This document shows positions 23,699 to 31,819 of a stretch of DNA of 31,819 nucleotides, piece after piece; the stretch's first letter is position 1, and each line of letters starts with the position of its first letter. Position numbers and translations under genes: made by a program. Source of the stretch: a bacterium Ga0077546 (GTDB taxonomy: Bacteria > Cyanobacteriota > Vampirovibrionia > Obscuribacterales > Obscuribacteraceae); contig LNEX01000274.1 of the NCBI GenBank assembly GCA_001464165.1, forward strand, positions 1-31,819, given 5' to 3'. A model generated the notes under the pieces. The model ran no database searches, had not been told where the DNA came from, and worked only from the letters and a program-made list of their open reading frames with translations.

Positions 23699-26600
23699 TT
23701 GAAGTCCTCTTCAAAGGGGAGAGTTGCTTGCCATGCTTGTTTGAGCGTGGCATTATCGAGCTCGATTAGCTCGCCTTTTCTGGCCTTGTCTAAGAGCTTG
23801 AGACCTGAAGTAGTCACTTTACCGATTTCTACAAGCGATATTTTGCTGTCGCTAGCTAACTCTTTTTGCTCAGGCCAGAGTGCTAACCAGGCCTCTAGGT
23901 TGGCTGGAGACACAGTGACAAGCAGCCTTGCTGGCCCTTCGGCAAAAAGAGCTACGTCCATTCTTTCTCTCAGTAGGTCATGGAAGCGAGCACCACTTTC
24001 GGCTGCGGTGACAACGGCTTCAGCATCTAGCTCTGCGCCCAAATTGCTGCCGATTATGCATTCACTAACAGCAACAGCCAGTCCACCTTCTGATAAATCG
24101 TGACAAGATTCAATCAGGTTCTTTTGCATGGCGCTAAATATAGTTTGATAGAGAAGAGCGGCCTGTTCAAGATTGAGTTCAGGTAATAGTGAAGATGTCC
24201 AGTTCATATTGCCAGCATAGGTGGTGGCAGCTAAGCCTAGGGCACCAGCTGATACCAAGAAAATATGGTCTCCCGCAGATTTAAAGTCCATAGTCACTAC
24301 TTGCTCGATATCAGGTACTTTGCCTATGGCTGATACAAGCAGGGTTGGTGGAATGGAAATGCGCACGGTGCCATCATCAAAGTCATTTTTCATGCTGTCT
24401 TTGCCCGAGATAAGCGGGGCATTGTAAGCAAGAACGGCCTCATACAAGCCTTCGCAGGCCTGCACTAGTTGGGCTAGTTTGCGCTTACCGTCTGGGTTTG
24501 ATTTTGATGCTACGGGGTCTGGCCAGCAGAAGTTGTCGAGTAGGGCCAAACTGTTAGGGTCTGTGCCTACACATACGGCGTTGCGTACTGCTTCATCAAC
24601 TGCACAAATGGCCATAAGATGCGAGTCGAAGTCGCTTAGCTGCGGGCACATACCGTTTGAAACAGCTAAGCCAGTAGGTTCATTGAGAAGGGGTTGAATC
24701 ACAGCGGCGTCGCAAGGTGCCGTTTGCTCTGGCCCCATTAACGGTTTAACGACGCTGCCGCCCTGCACTTCGTGATCGTATTGGCGAATGACTGGCTCGC
24801 GACTGCAAATATTGGCATGGGCTAGAAGGTTAAGCAGTGCATCTGCGAGACTTTTAGGCGGTTGTTCTACTTCATCAATTGTGACCGGTGCTTGCCAGTG
24901 AGCTTCAAGCTCTAGGCGAGGAGCACCGTCATGCAAGAACTTAAGATCAAGCAAGGCAATTGTTTTATCAGCCCTAGTGATGCGGAAGAAACCTTTGTCA
25001 TCGAATTTGCCGACTACAGTTAGTTCGACACTGTGTTTGTCTGCTAGCTCTTTTAATTCTTCGACTTTCGTCGATGAAAGAGTCATACGCTCTTGCGATT
25101 CGGATATGACAATTTCATAGTCTGCCAAGCCGGGATATTTAAGTGGAATGTGATCGACTTCAAGGGTGGCGCCGCCAGTTATCTGGGCCATTTCGCCAAC
25201 TGATGAGGAGAGACCACCAGCACCATTGTCTGTGATGCCTGATATCAAACCAAGATCTCGTGCTTCTAGTATGAAGTCAGTCACTCGCTTTTGCGTAAAT
25301 GGGTCGCCGATTTGTACTGCCGAAACCGGTGAGTCAACGTTCAATGCTTCAGATGAGAACGTGGCGCCGTGAATGCCATCTTTACCAACTCGACCGCCCA
25401 CCATTACTATGGCGTCACCCTTCTGGGTGTGCTTTTCGTAGCCGCATTTGCCGTCAACAGTAAGAGGCAAAAGACCGCCGGTACCGCAGAATACCAGGGG
25501 CTTAGCGCGATAACCCGGGTGGAAATAGACAGCACCGTTAACAGTAGGAATACCGCTCTTGTTGCCGCCATCTTGCACGCCTTTTCGCACACCCTGAATA
25601 ATAGATTGGGCTGGCAACATCGTCGGGCGATTGACTAGGTCTTCTGCTGGATAGGCAAAGCAGAAGACATCGGTGTTACAAATTGGCTTAGCACCAAGAC
25701 CGGTGCCCAGAATATCGCGATTGACACCTAGTATTCCAGTCAAGGCTCCACCATATGGCTCTAAGGCCGAAGGCGAGTTGTGGGTTTCTACTTTGAAGCA
25801 GATGCCCCAGTCGTCGTTCCATTTGATTACGCCAGCATTGTCAACAAAGACCGAAAGTAAGTCTGTGCGCTTTTCTGCCAGCTTCTTCGTGGCTGCTTGC
25901 ACGTAGCTCTTGTACAAGCTAGTGATTGTGCGCGCTTCTGTTCTTCTTGCTGGTTTGGAGGCCGAGGTGCCGGCCATACTCATGGTAAGAGTGTGAACGG
26001 CCTTAATATGTGCGCTCTTTTCGTGAATGATGGCGTTGAATATTTTGTGCTTGCAGTGCTCAGACCATGTTTGGGCAATTACCTCTAGTTCAACGTCTGT
26101 GGGCCACTGCTCAAGACCATACTGCGAGCGCTCGGCAATCACTGAGTCTTGCTCGAAATAGGCGCGAATGGCCTGCATCTCTGTTAGGTTGAGGGCCAAG
26201 GTGCGTGTGCGGCTCAAGTTCTCAAGCTCTGTGTCGCCTAAGTTCAGAGCTACAACTTCAGGATCTGGAGTTGTAGGTAGATGTACTTGGGGGAACTCAA
26301 GTAGTTTAGACAAGTGCGGGGCCGTTAAGTCGTGAATGCGGAACTTGTCTGTGACTGGATGATAGTAGCGGTAGCGGCAGTGACTTTCTACTTGTTTGAT
26401 GTTGAATGAGTCATCAAATAGATAAGCTGAGCCTGAAGCAACCATTATCTTTTGCTCTTCCAAACCGCTCAGTCTAATTGCTTCTTCTACTGTGCGCGCC
26501 AAATTGTCAGTAACGCCCGGCAAATATTGTCTTTCGGCAAACCACTTGAAGCCTTGTTCGCGCCATTGGCTCAGCCAATTGCTGCGCTCGGCTGCCACCA

Positions 26601-27438
26601 CACACCAGACATCTTCTAATAGTTGATCGGCTAGGATTTCTTTGAGGGCAGCTATAAGCTCTTTAGTCTGCTCTAAGTTCTTGGCACTGAGCCAATAAAT
26701 AGGTAGTGCCAAGCTCTTTACTGTTGCACTACCATTTGTATCGGCTTTGATTTTGGGCACAATGGCGACACATAGATCTTCTTTGCCTTCGCTTGGCTCA
26801 GCGTTTGCGCTTGGCTCTGTCTTATTGTCTTGATTGAAATTAGTCATGGCAGCTAAGCTTGAATTCGCCAGTTGGGTCAGCACCTGGGGAAATAGTTTGT
26901 GCTCTAGTTCTAGGCCCCGAGCTTGGAAAGTTTCAAGGGTGTCGCCTTTTTTGCGCTCAAATACAGCTTGGGCTAGAATGGGGCCGTGGTCAACTTGTTC
27001 ATCGACCAAATGTATTGTGATACCAGATATTTTCACGCCATAGTTGAAAGCATCTTCATAGGCAGACTTACCAGGGAAAGCCGGTAGCAGCGATGGGTGA
27101 ATGTTGATTACTCGATAGAGGCCGTTGTCATCTTTGAAGTGGGTGAGAAAATCACCTGACAATATGCGCATATAGCCTGCTAAGACTAGGTAGTCTGGAG
27201 CAAATTTCTTCAGCTTTTGCAGTACTTGCTTCTCATGGTCTTTGCGCGATACGCCGCGGTGGTCAACACTGACAGTCGGTATGTTGTGCTTCTTAGCAAT
27301 TTTTAGAGCATAAGAATCGGGATTGTTAGAGAGCACCACGGCAATTTCTGCTGCCAATTCTTTCTTCTCAATGGCGGTGAGGATAGCCTCCAGGTTGGAG
27401 CCACGGCCTGAAACAAGTACAGCTATTTTGATTGGCAC
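23695..27438 (-). CDS. purL: PurN-PurL fusion: GAR transformylase joined to FGAM synthase large subunit
   Basis: 1247 residues in one open frame. Residues 1-195 are PurN: SGRGSN (10-15), the NIHPSLLP motif with Asn112 and His114, and Asp150 in DEQVDHGPI, the complete catalytic set. Residues 196-225 are a polar linker. Residues about 226-420 hold a PurS-like region (YLPGVTDNLARTVEEAI). The rest is the PurL core: TWSEHCKHKIF, KVETHNSPSALEPYGGA, ITDNGAGGLSSSVGEMA, ISGKDSMKNDF and CHDLSEGGLAVAVSE. It would do two consecutive steps, GAR to FGAR and, with PurQ, FGAR to FGAM. The start is GTG at 27438 with GAGGGA 6 nt upstream, overlapping purD by 16 bp. An internal ATG at 26847 could start an unfused PurL but has no ribosome binding site. 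Confidence 0.93.
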   Translation of the reverse strand: MPIKIAVLVSGRGSNLEAILTAIEKKELAAEIAVVLSNNPDSYALKIAKKHNIPTVSVDHRGVSRKDHEKQVLQKLKKFAPDYLVLAGYMRILSGDFLTHFKDDNGLYRVINIHPSLLPAFPGKSAYEDAFNYGVKISGITIHLVDEQVDHGPILAQAVFERKKGDTLETFQARGLELEHKLFPQVLTQLANSSLAAMTNFNQDNKTEPSANAEPSEGKEDLCVAIVPKIKADTNGSATVKSLALPIYWLSAKNLEQTKELIAALKEILADQLLEDVWCVVAAERSNWLSQWREQGFKWFAERQYLPGVTDNLARTVEEAIRLSGLEEQKIMVASGSAYLFDDSFNIKQVESHCRYRYYHPVTDKFRIHDLTAPHLSKLLEFPQVHLPTTPDPEVVALNLGDTELENLSRTRTLALNLTEMQAIRAYFEQDSVIAERSQYGLEQWPTDVELEVIAQTWSEHCKHKIFNAIIHEKSAHIKAVHTLTMSMAGTSASKPARRTEARTITSLYKSYVQAATKKLAEKRTDLLSVFVDNAGVIKWNDDWGICFKVETHNSPSALEPYGGALTGILGVNRDILGTGLGAKPICNTDVFCFAYPAEDLVNRPTMLPAQSIIQGVRKGVQDGGNKSGIPTVNGAVYFHPGYRAKPLVFCGTGGLLPLTVDGKCGYEKHTQKGDAIVMVGGRVGKDGIHGATFSSEALNVDSPVSAVQIGDPFTQKRVTDFILEARDLGLISGITDNGAGGLSSSVGEMAQITGGATLEVDHIPLKYPGLADYEIVISESQERMTLSSTKVEELKELADKHSVELTVVGKFDDKGFFRITRADKTIALLDLKFLHDGAPRLELEAHWQAPVTIDEVEQPPKSLADALLNLLAHANICSREPVIRQYDHEVQGGSVVKPLMGPEQTAPCDAAVIQPLLNEPTGLAVSNGMCPQLSDFDSHLMAICAVDEAVRNAVCVGTDPNSLALLDNFCWPDPVASKSNPDGKRKLAQLVQACEGLYEAVLAYNAPLISGKDSMKNDFDDGTVRISIPPTLLVSAIGKVPDIEQVVTMDFKSAGDHIFLVSAGALGLAATTYAGNMNWTSSLLPELNLEQAALLYQTIFSAMQKNLIESCHDLSEGGLAVAVSECIIGSNLGAELDAEAVVTAAESGARFHDLLRERMDVALFAEGPARLLVTVSPANLEAWLALWPEQKELASDSKISLVEIGKVTTSGLKLLDKARKGELIELDNATLKQAWQATLPFEEDFK

Positions 27439-28793
27439 GTAGCTTCCCTCTTTGCGATATCCCGACGATAATCAAGCGATTGACATTGAACAGTGGCAAT
27501 TAGTTTGTAGGCCCGATCTCGTGCGTCTTCCATTTTGTCGGCTAAGCCGACGGCGGCAAATATGCGCCCGCCATCGGTCACTAGTTGCTCACCTGCAGCA
27601 GTTGAGAGTAGTTTTGTACCAGCTTGGAATATTATTTGCTCGTTGCTAGTGTCGCTATTTGGAGGCAAAGTAATTGGCTCTCCTTTAGATGAACTATCTG
27701 GGTAGCCTTGGGCAGCACCGATGACACAGCACGATGATTGCTTAGACCAGGATAGCTTTTGCTTGTCTAAGCTTTGATCTGTGCAAGCATAGAGAGCCTC
27801 AAATAAATCTGATTCTAGCAATGGCAAAATCGTTTGGGTTTCTGGATCACCGAAGCGAGCATTGAACTCTAATACATAGGGCTCAGGCTGATTCTTGCTT
27901 GATCTCTCTGGGCTTGATCTCTCTTGACTTGCTTTCTCTTGGCTTGACTTTTCTGTGCTTGATTTTTCGTGGTGCATTAAGAGCCCAATGTAGAGCACTC
28001 CTTTAAAATTGAGTTTGCCTTCTACTAAGGCTTTCTGCAAAGGCTCTAAGACTCTTTCTTGAATTGTCTTTTTGTGTTTTTCGTAAAGTTGAACTGGTGC
28101 ATAGGCGCCCATGCCGCCAGTATTAGGACCTAAATCATCATCAAAGCGACGTTTGTGATCTTGGCTGGGCAAAAGTGGTGTCAGTGTTTTACCATCGCAA
28201 AGAGTTAGTAGTGAGATTTCTTCGCCTTTCAGCATCTCTTCAATAACAACCCTTGTATCGCTGAATTTGCCGCTTTTGTATATGGTTTCTAGTGCTTGTA
28301 AGGCTTCTTCTTCGTTGGCGCAAACAAACACACCTTTGCCCAGAGCAAGACCATCAACCTTTACTACCCTGGCCCACTCGTTCGCTTTGACAATGGCTTC
28401 GGCCGTCTGTTGTGAGTTAGCTGTAGCAAAACGCGCTGTCGCGATGTTCAGTTGGTTCAGCACTTCTTTAGCGTAGGCTTTACTCCACTCTAATTTGGCC
28501 TGGCTTTTGCTCGGGCCGAAAACCCTTAACCCGGCTGCTTCCATGCTATCGACAATGCCTTCTGCCAGTGGGTTATCTGGTCCGATTACAACTAAGTCGA
28601 CGGCTTGCTCTTTGCCAAAGGCAATTAATTTGCCAAAGTCCATCACTGCAATATCGATATTGACAGTCTTGTTGCAGCTTGCTGTGCCACCATTGCCTGG
28701 GGCGCAAAAAATCTGTTCAACTCTGGTGCTTAAAGCGAGCTTCCAGCATACTGCATGCTCTCTGCCTCCACCGCCAACAACCAGCACTTTCAT
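27423..28793 (-). CDS. purD: Phosphoribosylamine-glycine ligase (GAR synthetase)
   Basis: 456 residues from ATG 28793, one base after the purC stop (TGACATG) with AAGG about 8 nt upstream. A longer frame exists but would overlap purC. The enzyme joins phosphoribosylamine and glycine with ATP. Motifs: VVGGGGREHAVCWKL (5-19), IGPDNPLAEGIVD, VKVDGLALGKGVFV (145-158), RRFDDDLGPNTGGMGAYAP and LEFNARFGDPETQ (308-320), an ATP-grasp fold. Oddity: about 28 polar residues (276-303) built of E-K/R-S/A-S-x pentads are inserted just before LEFNARFGD, where relatives have a tight turn. The 3' end overlaps the next gene by 16 bp. Confidence 0.96.
   Translation of the reverse strand: MKVLVVGGGGREHAVCWKLALSTRVEQIFCAPGNGGTASCNKTVNIDIAVMDFGKLIAFGKEQAVDLVVIGPDNPLAEGIVDSMEAAGLRVFGPSKSQAKLEWSKAYAKEVLNQLNIATARFATANSQQTAEAIVKANEWARVVKVDGLALGKGVFVCANEEEALQALETIYKSGKFSDTRVVIEEMLKGEEISLLTLCDGKTLTPLLPSQDHKRRFDDDLGPNTGGMGAYAPVQLYEKHKKTIQERVLEPLQKALVEGKLNFKGVLYIGLLMHHEKSSTEKSSQEKASQERSSPERSSKNQPEPYVLEFNARFGDPETQTILPLLESDLFEALYACTDQSLDKQKLSWSKQSSCCVIGAAQGYPDSSSKGEPITLPPNSDTSNEQIIFQAGTKLLSTAAGEQLVTDGGRIFAAVGLADKMEDARDRAYKLIATVQCQSLDYRRDIAKREATCQSK
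27445..27450 (-). promoter_or_regulatory. Ribosome binding site for the GTG start of purN-purL
   Basis: GAGGGA inside the end of purD, 6 nt before GTG 27438-27436. It fixes the non-ATG start of the fusion gene. Confidence 0.75.
27898..27972 (-). repeat. Five tandem 15-bp repeats inside purD
   Basis: Consecutive units at 27898, 27913, 27928, 27943 and 27958 each begin CTTG and contain a pyrimidine-rich body (for example CTTGATCTCTCTGGG, then CTTGATCTCTCTTGA). They encode five Glu-Lys/Arg-Ser/Ala-Ser-x units on the minus strand. Length is a multiple of three, so the frame is kept. Confidence 0.9.
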
Positions 28794-28794
28794 G

Positions 28795-29988
28795 TCATTG
28801 ACCTTCTTTTTGTGCAGCAAAATTGATTGATTCAGCAAATTGAGGCAAAGTCGGATGCTGAGGGAAGACATCGTAGCCAATGGTGTGGTTTGCTAGTACA
28901 CCATAGAGCTTGTCTGCCACCGCCTTAAATTGCGGCGATAAATGTCTTGGTTGTTCTCTCAAATCGCTTGAGCAAATTACTTGCCAATCAAGACGATTCT
29001 GACTGGCTGCCAACTTTTGTGCTTTGGCTATGGCTAGTTGCCAGCTTGAATCGCGATAAAACTGACGAATCATTTCTTTTGAGAGGCTGTGACCACTATA
29101 AACTAGTCTTAACTCGTCAGGGCCGATGCTGTCAGCTAAGAGTAAGCCTTTATGGTCTTCGAGAAACTCAAATTTGCCGTCCCATAATTCTATGCCGCGT
29201 TCAGCAAAGTGATGATATATAGCTAGAGCCGTGGCAAAGGCTAATTCTGCTAACTCTTCAAAACGCTTAGGTGTAAGTCCTGAAATTGTCAGGGCTTCTT
29301 GAATTGATAAAAGCCTATCTTTTGGTTCAAGCTTAGTATAAAACTCAAGCACGGGTCGCTCAAACCACCCTTCTTCTGGCACACTACTTAGGCCAAGAGT
29401 TTGGGCGTAGCTAGGATCGGCTGCTAATCTAGCCTTAAGCGAGCTGCCAGCAGGCATGCCAAAGCGAAAAACAACCTCTAAGGGCACTAGCCTGCGAGCG
29501 TCAGTAATGTTATGGCCGTAGTAAAACACTGTTTGGTCAAGCAGCGCCGTTGGCTCTGGTCTTTGCACTTCAGCTTTGACCACTGACATGTAAGCTTGGT
29601 TGTTAGGAATCTGCTCAATGGCAATGGCTTTACCATTGCTGCCTACTAAACCTTGAAAATGGTGTCGTGCACCATGGGTAGTGAGGCGCTGAAACAGTGG
29701 TTGATTGACTAGTTTGTTCAACCATTCTTGATTGAATTTCGAAAGATGAACCGATTCGCTAAGACTAATCCAGGTTTTGTTATCAGCCAGGTGCTGGAAG
29801 AAGAAGGCGCCAAGAGCAACAAGGGCTTTGCCTTTGTTGGCGATTGTGTCAGGCATTTTGCCCCAATCAAAAACTGAGTAGTCGTCGGTAAATTCAAACC
29901 AGTATGAGCCGTCGTCGCCTTCTGGCCGCCAGACCCGTTTTACCGAACCGTCGTATTCCAGAATCAGGTCTTGCAAGTCAACCGACAA
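28795..29988 (-). CDS. purC: SAICAR synthase, long form
   Basis: 397 residues, clearly longer than the common 240-residue type. It couples CAIR and aspartate with ATP. Conserved features: GSVKRVW (14-20), FTDDYSVFDWGKMPD (33-47), RRLVPLEVVFRFGMPAGSSL, WDGKFEFLEDHKGLLLADSI and a phosphate-binding C-terminal domain. The start is TTG at 29988, supported by AAGGAG at 29996-30001 with a 7-nt spacer; no better-placed ATG exists. It is the second gene of the operon, 15 nt after purF and 1 nt before purD. Extra length lies mostly in the middle and C-terminal third. Confidence 0.94.
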   Translation of the reverse strand: MSVDLQDLILEYDGSVKRVWRPEGDDGSYWFEFTDDYSVFDWGKMPDTIANKGKALVALGAFFFQHLADNKTWISLSESVHLSKFNQEWLNKLVNQPLFQRLTTHGARHHFQGLVGSNGKAIAIEQIPNNQAYMSVVKAEVQRPEPTALLDQTVFYYGHNITDARRLVPLEVVFRFGMPAGSSLKARLAADPSYAQTLGLSSVPEEGWFERPVLEFYTKLEPKDRLLSIQEALTISGLTPKRFEELAELAFATALAIYHHFAERGIELWDGKFEFLEDHKGLLLADSIGPDELRLVYSGHSLSKEMIRQFYRDSSWQLAIAKAQKLAASQNRLDWQVICSSDLREQPRHLSPQFKAVADKLYGVLANHTIGYDVFPQHPTLPQFAESINFAAQKEGQ

Positions 29989-29995
29989 CTTTTTT

Positions 29996-30001
29996 CTCCT
30001 T
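29996..30001 (-). promoter_or_regulatory. Strong ribosome binding site for the TTG start of purC
   Basis: AAGGAG, 7 nt upstream of TTG 29988-29986, in the 15-nt gap after purF. It is the strongest Shine-Dalgarno in the operon and compensates for a weak start codon. Confidence 0.8.
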
Positions 30002-30003
30002 AC

Positions 30004-31455
30004 TTAAGATTTGCGAATGAGAGTGGTGCGGTCTTTCAGCCTCTGTGATTGGAAGTCACTGCCACAAGTGACATCGGTAGGATAAGTTCCAGTTAGGCAA
30101 CCGGTGCAAAGTGAATCTTTATTCAAAGCCTTGCGCAGGCCTTCGATTGTTTGGAAGACAACACGATCGGCACCCAGTTTTCTTGCTACTTCTTCATCTG
30201 TACAGTTGTAGGCAACTAGTTCATCTTGACTGGGGAAGTCGATACCGTAGTAGCAAGGGAACTGAATTTGCGGGCAAGTAGAAGCCATGATTACTTCTTT
30301 GGCTCCCGATTGCCGCATCAGTTCAATAATTTGGGAAGCAGTGGTGCCACGCACGATACTGTCGTCTATGACTAAGCAACGCTTGCCCTTAATTTCTGAC
30401 GGAATTGGTGAAAGCTTCCGGCGTATTGCTTCTTGTCTAGCGGCATGGCCGTCGAGAATAAAAGTACGGTTGACATAGCGATTTTTTATTAGTGATTCGC
30501 GGAAGGGCAGGTCAAGAGCTTCGGCGATGGCAATCGCCGCACTTCTGCTGGTTTCTGGCACTGGTACTACTACATCAGCGACAATTCCGAGCTCCTTAAT
30601 ACGCTCCGCTAGAACTAAACCAAGTTGAAATCGTGTTTCATATATAGAGTGCGTTTCTAATTCTGACTCAACTCTTGAGAAATAGACCGATTCGAACATG
30701 CATGGTGAAATAGAACGCTGGAACAGCATTTTGCGAGAGACTTGCCTGTCTGAGCCAATGTAAATTGCTTCACCTGGTGCAATTTCATTTTCGACTGTGT
30801 AGCCTAAGTAAGTAAGGGCGATAGATTCGCTGGCCAAGGCAAAAACTGGCAAGCCTTCACTATTAACCCGACTGCCGAAGACCAAAGGCCGGATGCCATC
30901 GGGATCACGGAAGCCGAATAGGCCACCGCTACCGTCAATTCCCACTACTGCATAGCTGCCTACAAGCCTGTGCATGCTGGCTTCAATAGCTTTAAACATG
31001 TGCAGCGCACTTGGTTCATGGCCATCTAGTTCAAGAGCTAATAATTTCAGGATTACTTCAGAGTCTGATTCGCTGGCTGGGGTGTATTCAAGCCCAGCTT
31101 CGGCTAGTTCATCGCGCAGCGTATATACATTAACGATATTGCCGTTGTGGCCAATACCGATTGTTGAGCGGGCATCAAAGAAAGGTTGTAGTAAGTTGGG
31201 GTCTTGTCGGCCGATAGTAGCGTAGCGTGTATGCCCAAGGGCGGTTTTACCTTTTAGGCCTTTTTTAAAGGATCGCTCTGAGAAGACGTTCTCAATTAAG
31301 CCACTACCTTTTTGTAGATTGAAAATCTCACTGCCGCTTTCAGCCAGAGTCAAAATGCCCGCGCCATCCTGCCCCCGATGCTGAAGATTCATCAATCCGA
31401 CAAATACATCTCTAGCAGCGTCAGTAGTGCCTGATACGCCAATAATTCCGCACAT
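30004..31455 (-). CDS. purF: Amidophosphoribosyltransferase, iron-sulfur type
   Basis: 483 residues from ATG 31455, chosen because GAGGG (31463-31467) lies 7 nt upstream and because Cys2 then becomes the N-terminal nucleophile after Met removal (MCGIIGVSG). It makes phosphoribosylamine from PRPP and glutamine, the committed purine step. Glutaminase motifs: NLQHRGQDGAG, LGHTRYATIG, IGHNGNIVN. PRPP loop: LVIDDSIVRGTT. Cysteines in SPCMFESVYF, FPCYYGIDFPS and SLCTGCLTG match those that bind a 4Fe-4S cluster in the Bacillus-type enzyme. Unlike that enzyme it seems to lack a long propeptide. It is the first gene of the operon. Confidence 0.96.
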   Translation of the reverse strand: MCGIIGVSGTTDAARDVFVGLMNLQHRGQDGAGILTLAESGSEIFNLQKGSGLIENVFSERSFKKGLKGKTALGHTRYATIGRQDPNLLQPFFDARSTIGIGHNGNIVNVYTLRDELAEAGLEYTPASESDSEVILKLLALELDGHEPSALHMFKAIEASMHRLVGSYAVVGIDGSGGLFGFRDPDGIRPLVFGSRVNSEGLPVFALASESIALTYLGYTVENEIAPGEAIYIGSDRQVSRKMLFQRSISPCMFESVYFSRVESELETHSIYETRFQLGLVLAERIKELGIVADVVVPVPETSRSAAIAIAEALDLPFRESLIKNRYVNRTFILDGHAARQEAIRRKLSPIPSEIKGKRCLVIDDSIVRGTTASQIIELMRQSGAKEVIMASTCPQIQFPCYYGIDFPSQDELVAYNCTDEEVARKLGADRVVFQTIEGLRKALNKDSLCTGCLTGTYPTDVTCGSDFQSQRLKDRTTLIRKS

Positions 31456-31709
31456 ACGTGATCCCTCGATGGTCCACAAGCCAAGAATACTGCAATTGAC
31501 AGGCAGTTAGCTGCTGATTGACTCAATTATTAATGAGATCACTTTAGAAAATTTTCTCAACTGCCGCTCAAGTACTTTTCTTTGAGTTAGGTGGTTTAAG
31601 CTCCGCTTGATCACTTAGCAATTCACTTAGCAATTCACTTAGCAACAGACGTTACCCCTTCACAACATTTTAAGTAATAATGATTCCGGAAAGTTTATGA
31701 GGCCCTTCG
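31456..31709. promoter_or_regulatory. Divergent purF / purE control region
   Basis: 254 bp between the outward-facing purF and purE. It contains a 12-bp perfect palindrome AGAAAATTTTCT (31546-31557), a CTCA...TGAG inverted repeat (31522-31537) and three tandem 12-bp direct repeats (31612-31644). A possible purE promoter is TTACCC, 17 bp, TAATAA ending near 31680; it is a weak match. No purine riboswitch core is recognised by eye. Confidence 0.5.
31612..31644. repeat. Three tandem 12-bp direct repeats upstream of purE
   Basis: CACTTAGCAATT occurs at 31612-31623 and 31624-31635, with a third partial copy CACTTAGCA at 31636-31644. The units are 12 bp apart, just over one helical turn, a layout that would suit cooperative protein binding. 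They end 65 bp before the purE start. Confidence 0.85.
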
Positions 31710-31819
31710 ATGACCACTCCAATTGTCTCCATTGTTATGGGCAGTAAGTCTGACTGGGAGACCATGCGGCATGCCAATCAAGTACTTGATGAGTTTGAGG
31801 TCGCCCATGAGTGCAAAAT
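31710..31819 (+). CDS. purE: N5-carboxyaminoimidazole ribonucleotide mutase, 5' end only
   Basis: The ATG at 31710 has GAGG at 31699-31702, 7 nt upstream. The 36 visible codons include IVSIVMGSKSDWETMRHA and LDEFEVAHE, the N-terminal phosphate-binding signature of PurE (MGSxSD). PurE converts N5-CAIR, made by PurK, to CAIR, the substrate of PurC. The gene is cut by the right edge; whether purK follows cannot be seen. It is transcribed away from the purFCDNLQMH operon and probably shares its control region. Confidence 0.92.
   Translation, partial: MTTPIVSIVMGSKSDWETMRHANQVLDEFEVAHECK

Noticed and set aside
28794..28880. N-terminal extension of purD in the long frame
   Set aside because: It would overlap purC by 86 bp; the ATG at 28793 has a good ribosome binding site and gives the standard KVLVVGGGGREHA start.
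31612..31644. Direct repeats considered as a CRISPR array or replication iterons
   Set aside because: Units are 12 bp with no spacers, only three copies, and no replication gene or DnaA-box cluster nearby; a promoter-proximal operator is more likely.

Overview
This is a gene-dense bacterial window with both strands used. Several traits point to a Gram-negative-type cell envelope: an OmpA-like peptidoglycan-binding protein and several proteins with signal peptides. The mix of secreted TPR, low-complexity and EF-hand proteins with a complete PEP carboxylase, Fhs and a purine operon would fit a large-genome non-photosynthetic cyanobacterial relative (Obscuribacterales/Melainabacteria type). That placement is a guess from protein style only. 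No rRNA, tRNA or CRISPR array was seen.

Layout. 1-6330 is an accessory, envelope-oriented region. It holds a secreted TPR-like protein with tandem Pro/Ser-rich repeats (cut by the left edge), an OmpA-domain protein with a lectin-like N-terminus, a small unknown ORF, a 5' fragment of a group II intron on the minus strand, a damaged-looking TPR gene, a secreted Gly/Gln-rich protein with one canonical EF-hand, and an unknown 385-residue protein. 6349-11822 is a minus-strand proB-proA-ppc cluster (proline synthesis plus anaplerotic PEP carboxylase). 12177-19063 runs on the plus strand: an ABC-F ATPase, a Bax-inhibitor-1-like membrane protein, a good terminator, then fhs (formate-THF ligase) followed 17 nt later by an 821-residue protein of unknown function. 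A long bidirectional terminator at 19094-19129 separates this from the convergent purine operon.

19167-31455 (minus) is a tightly packed purine operon in the order purF-purC-purD-purN/purL fusion-purQ-purM-purH, with a secreted alpha/beta hydrolase as its last gene. purE starts divergently at 31710 and is cut by the right edge. Together these encode PRPP to IMP except purK and purB, which are not in the window. Fhs makes 10-formyl-THF, the cofactor of PurN and PurH, so the two facing transcription units are metabolically linked. The purE-purF intergenic region carries 12-bp direct repeats and an AT-rich palindrome that could be operators.

Most unusual items: the group II intron remnant, the PurN-PurL fusion, the 15-bp repeat expansion inside purD, the fhs-linked 821-residue orphan, and the repeat-rich secreted proteins at the left.
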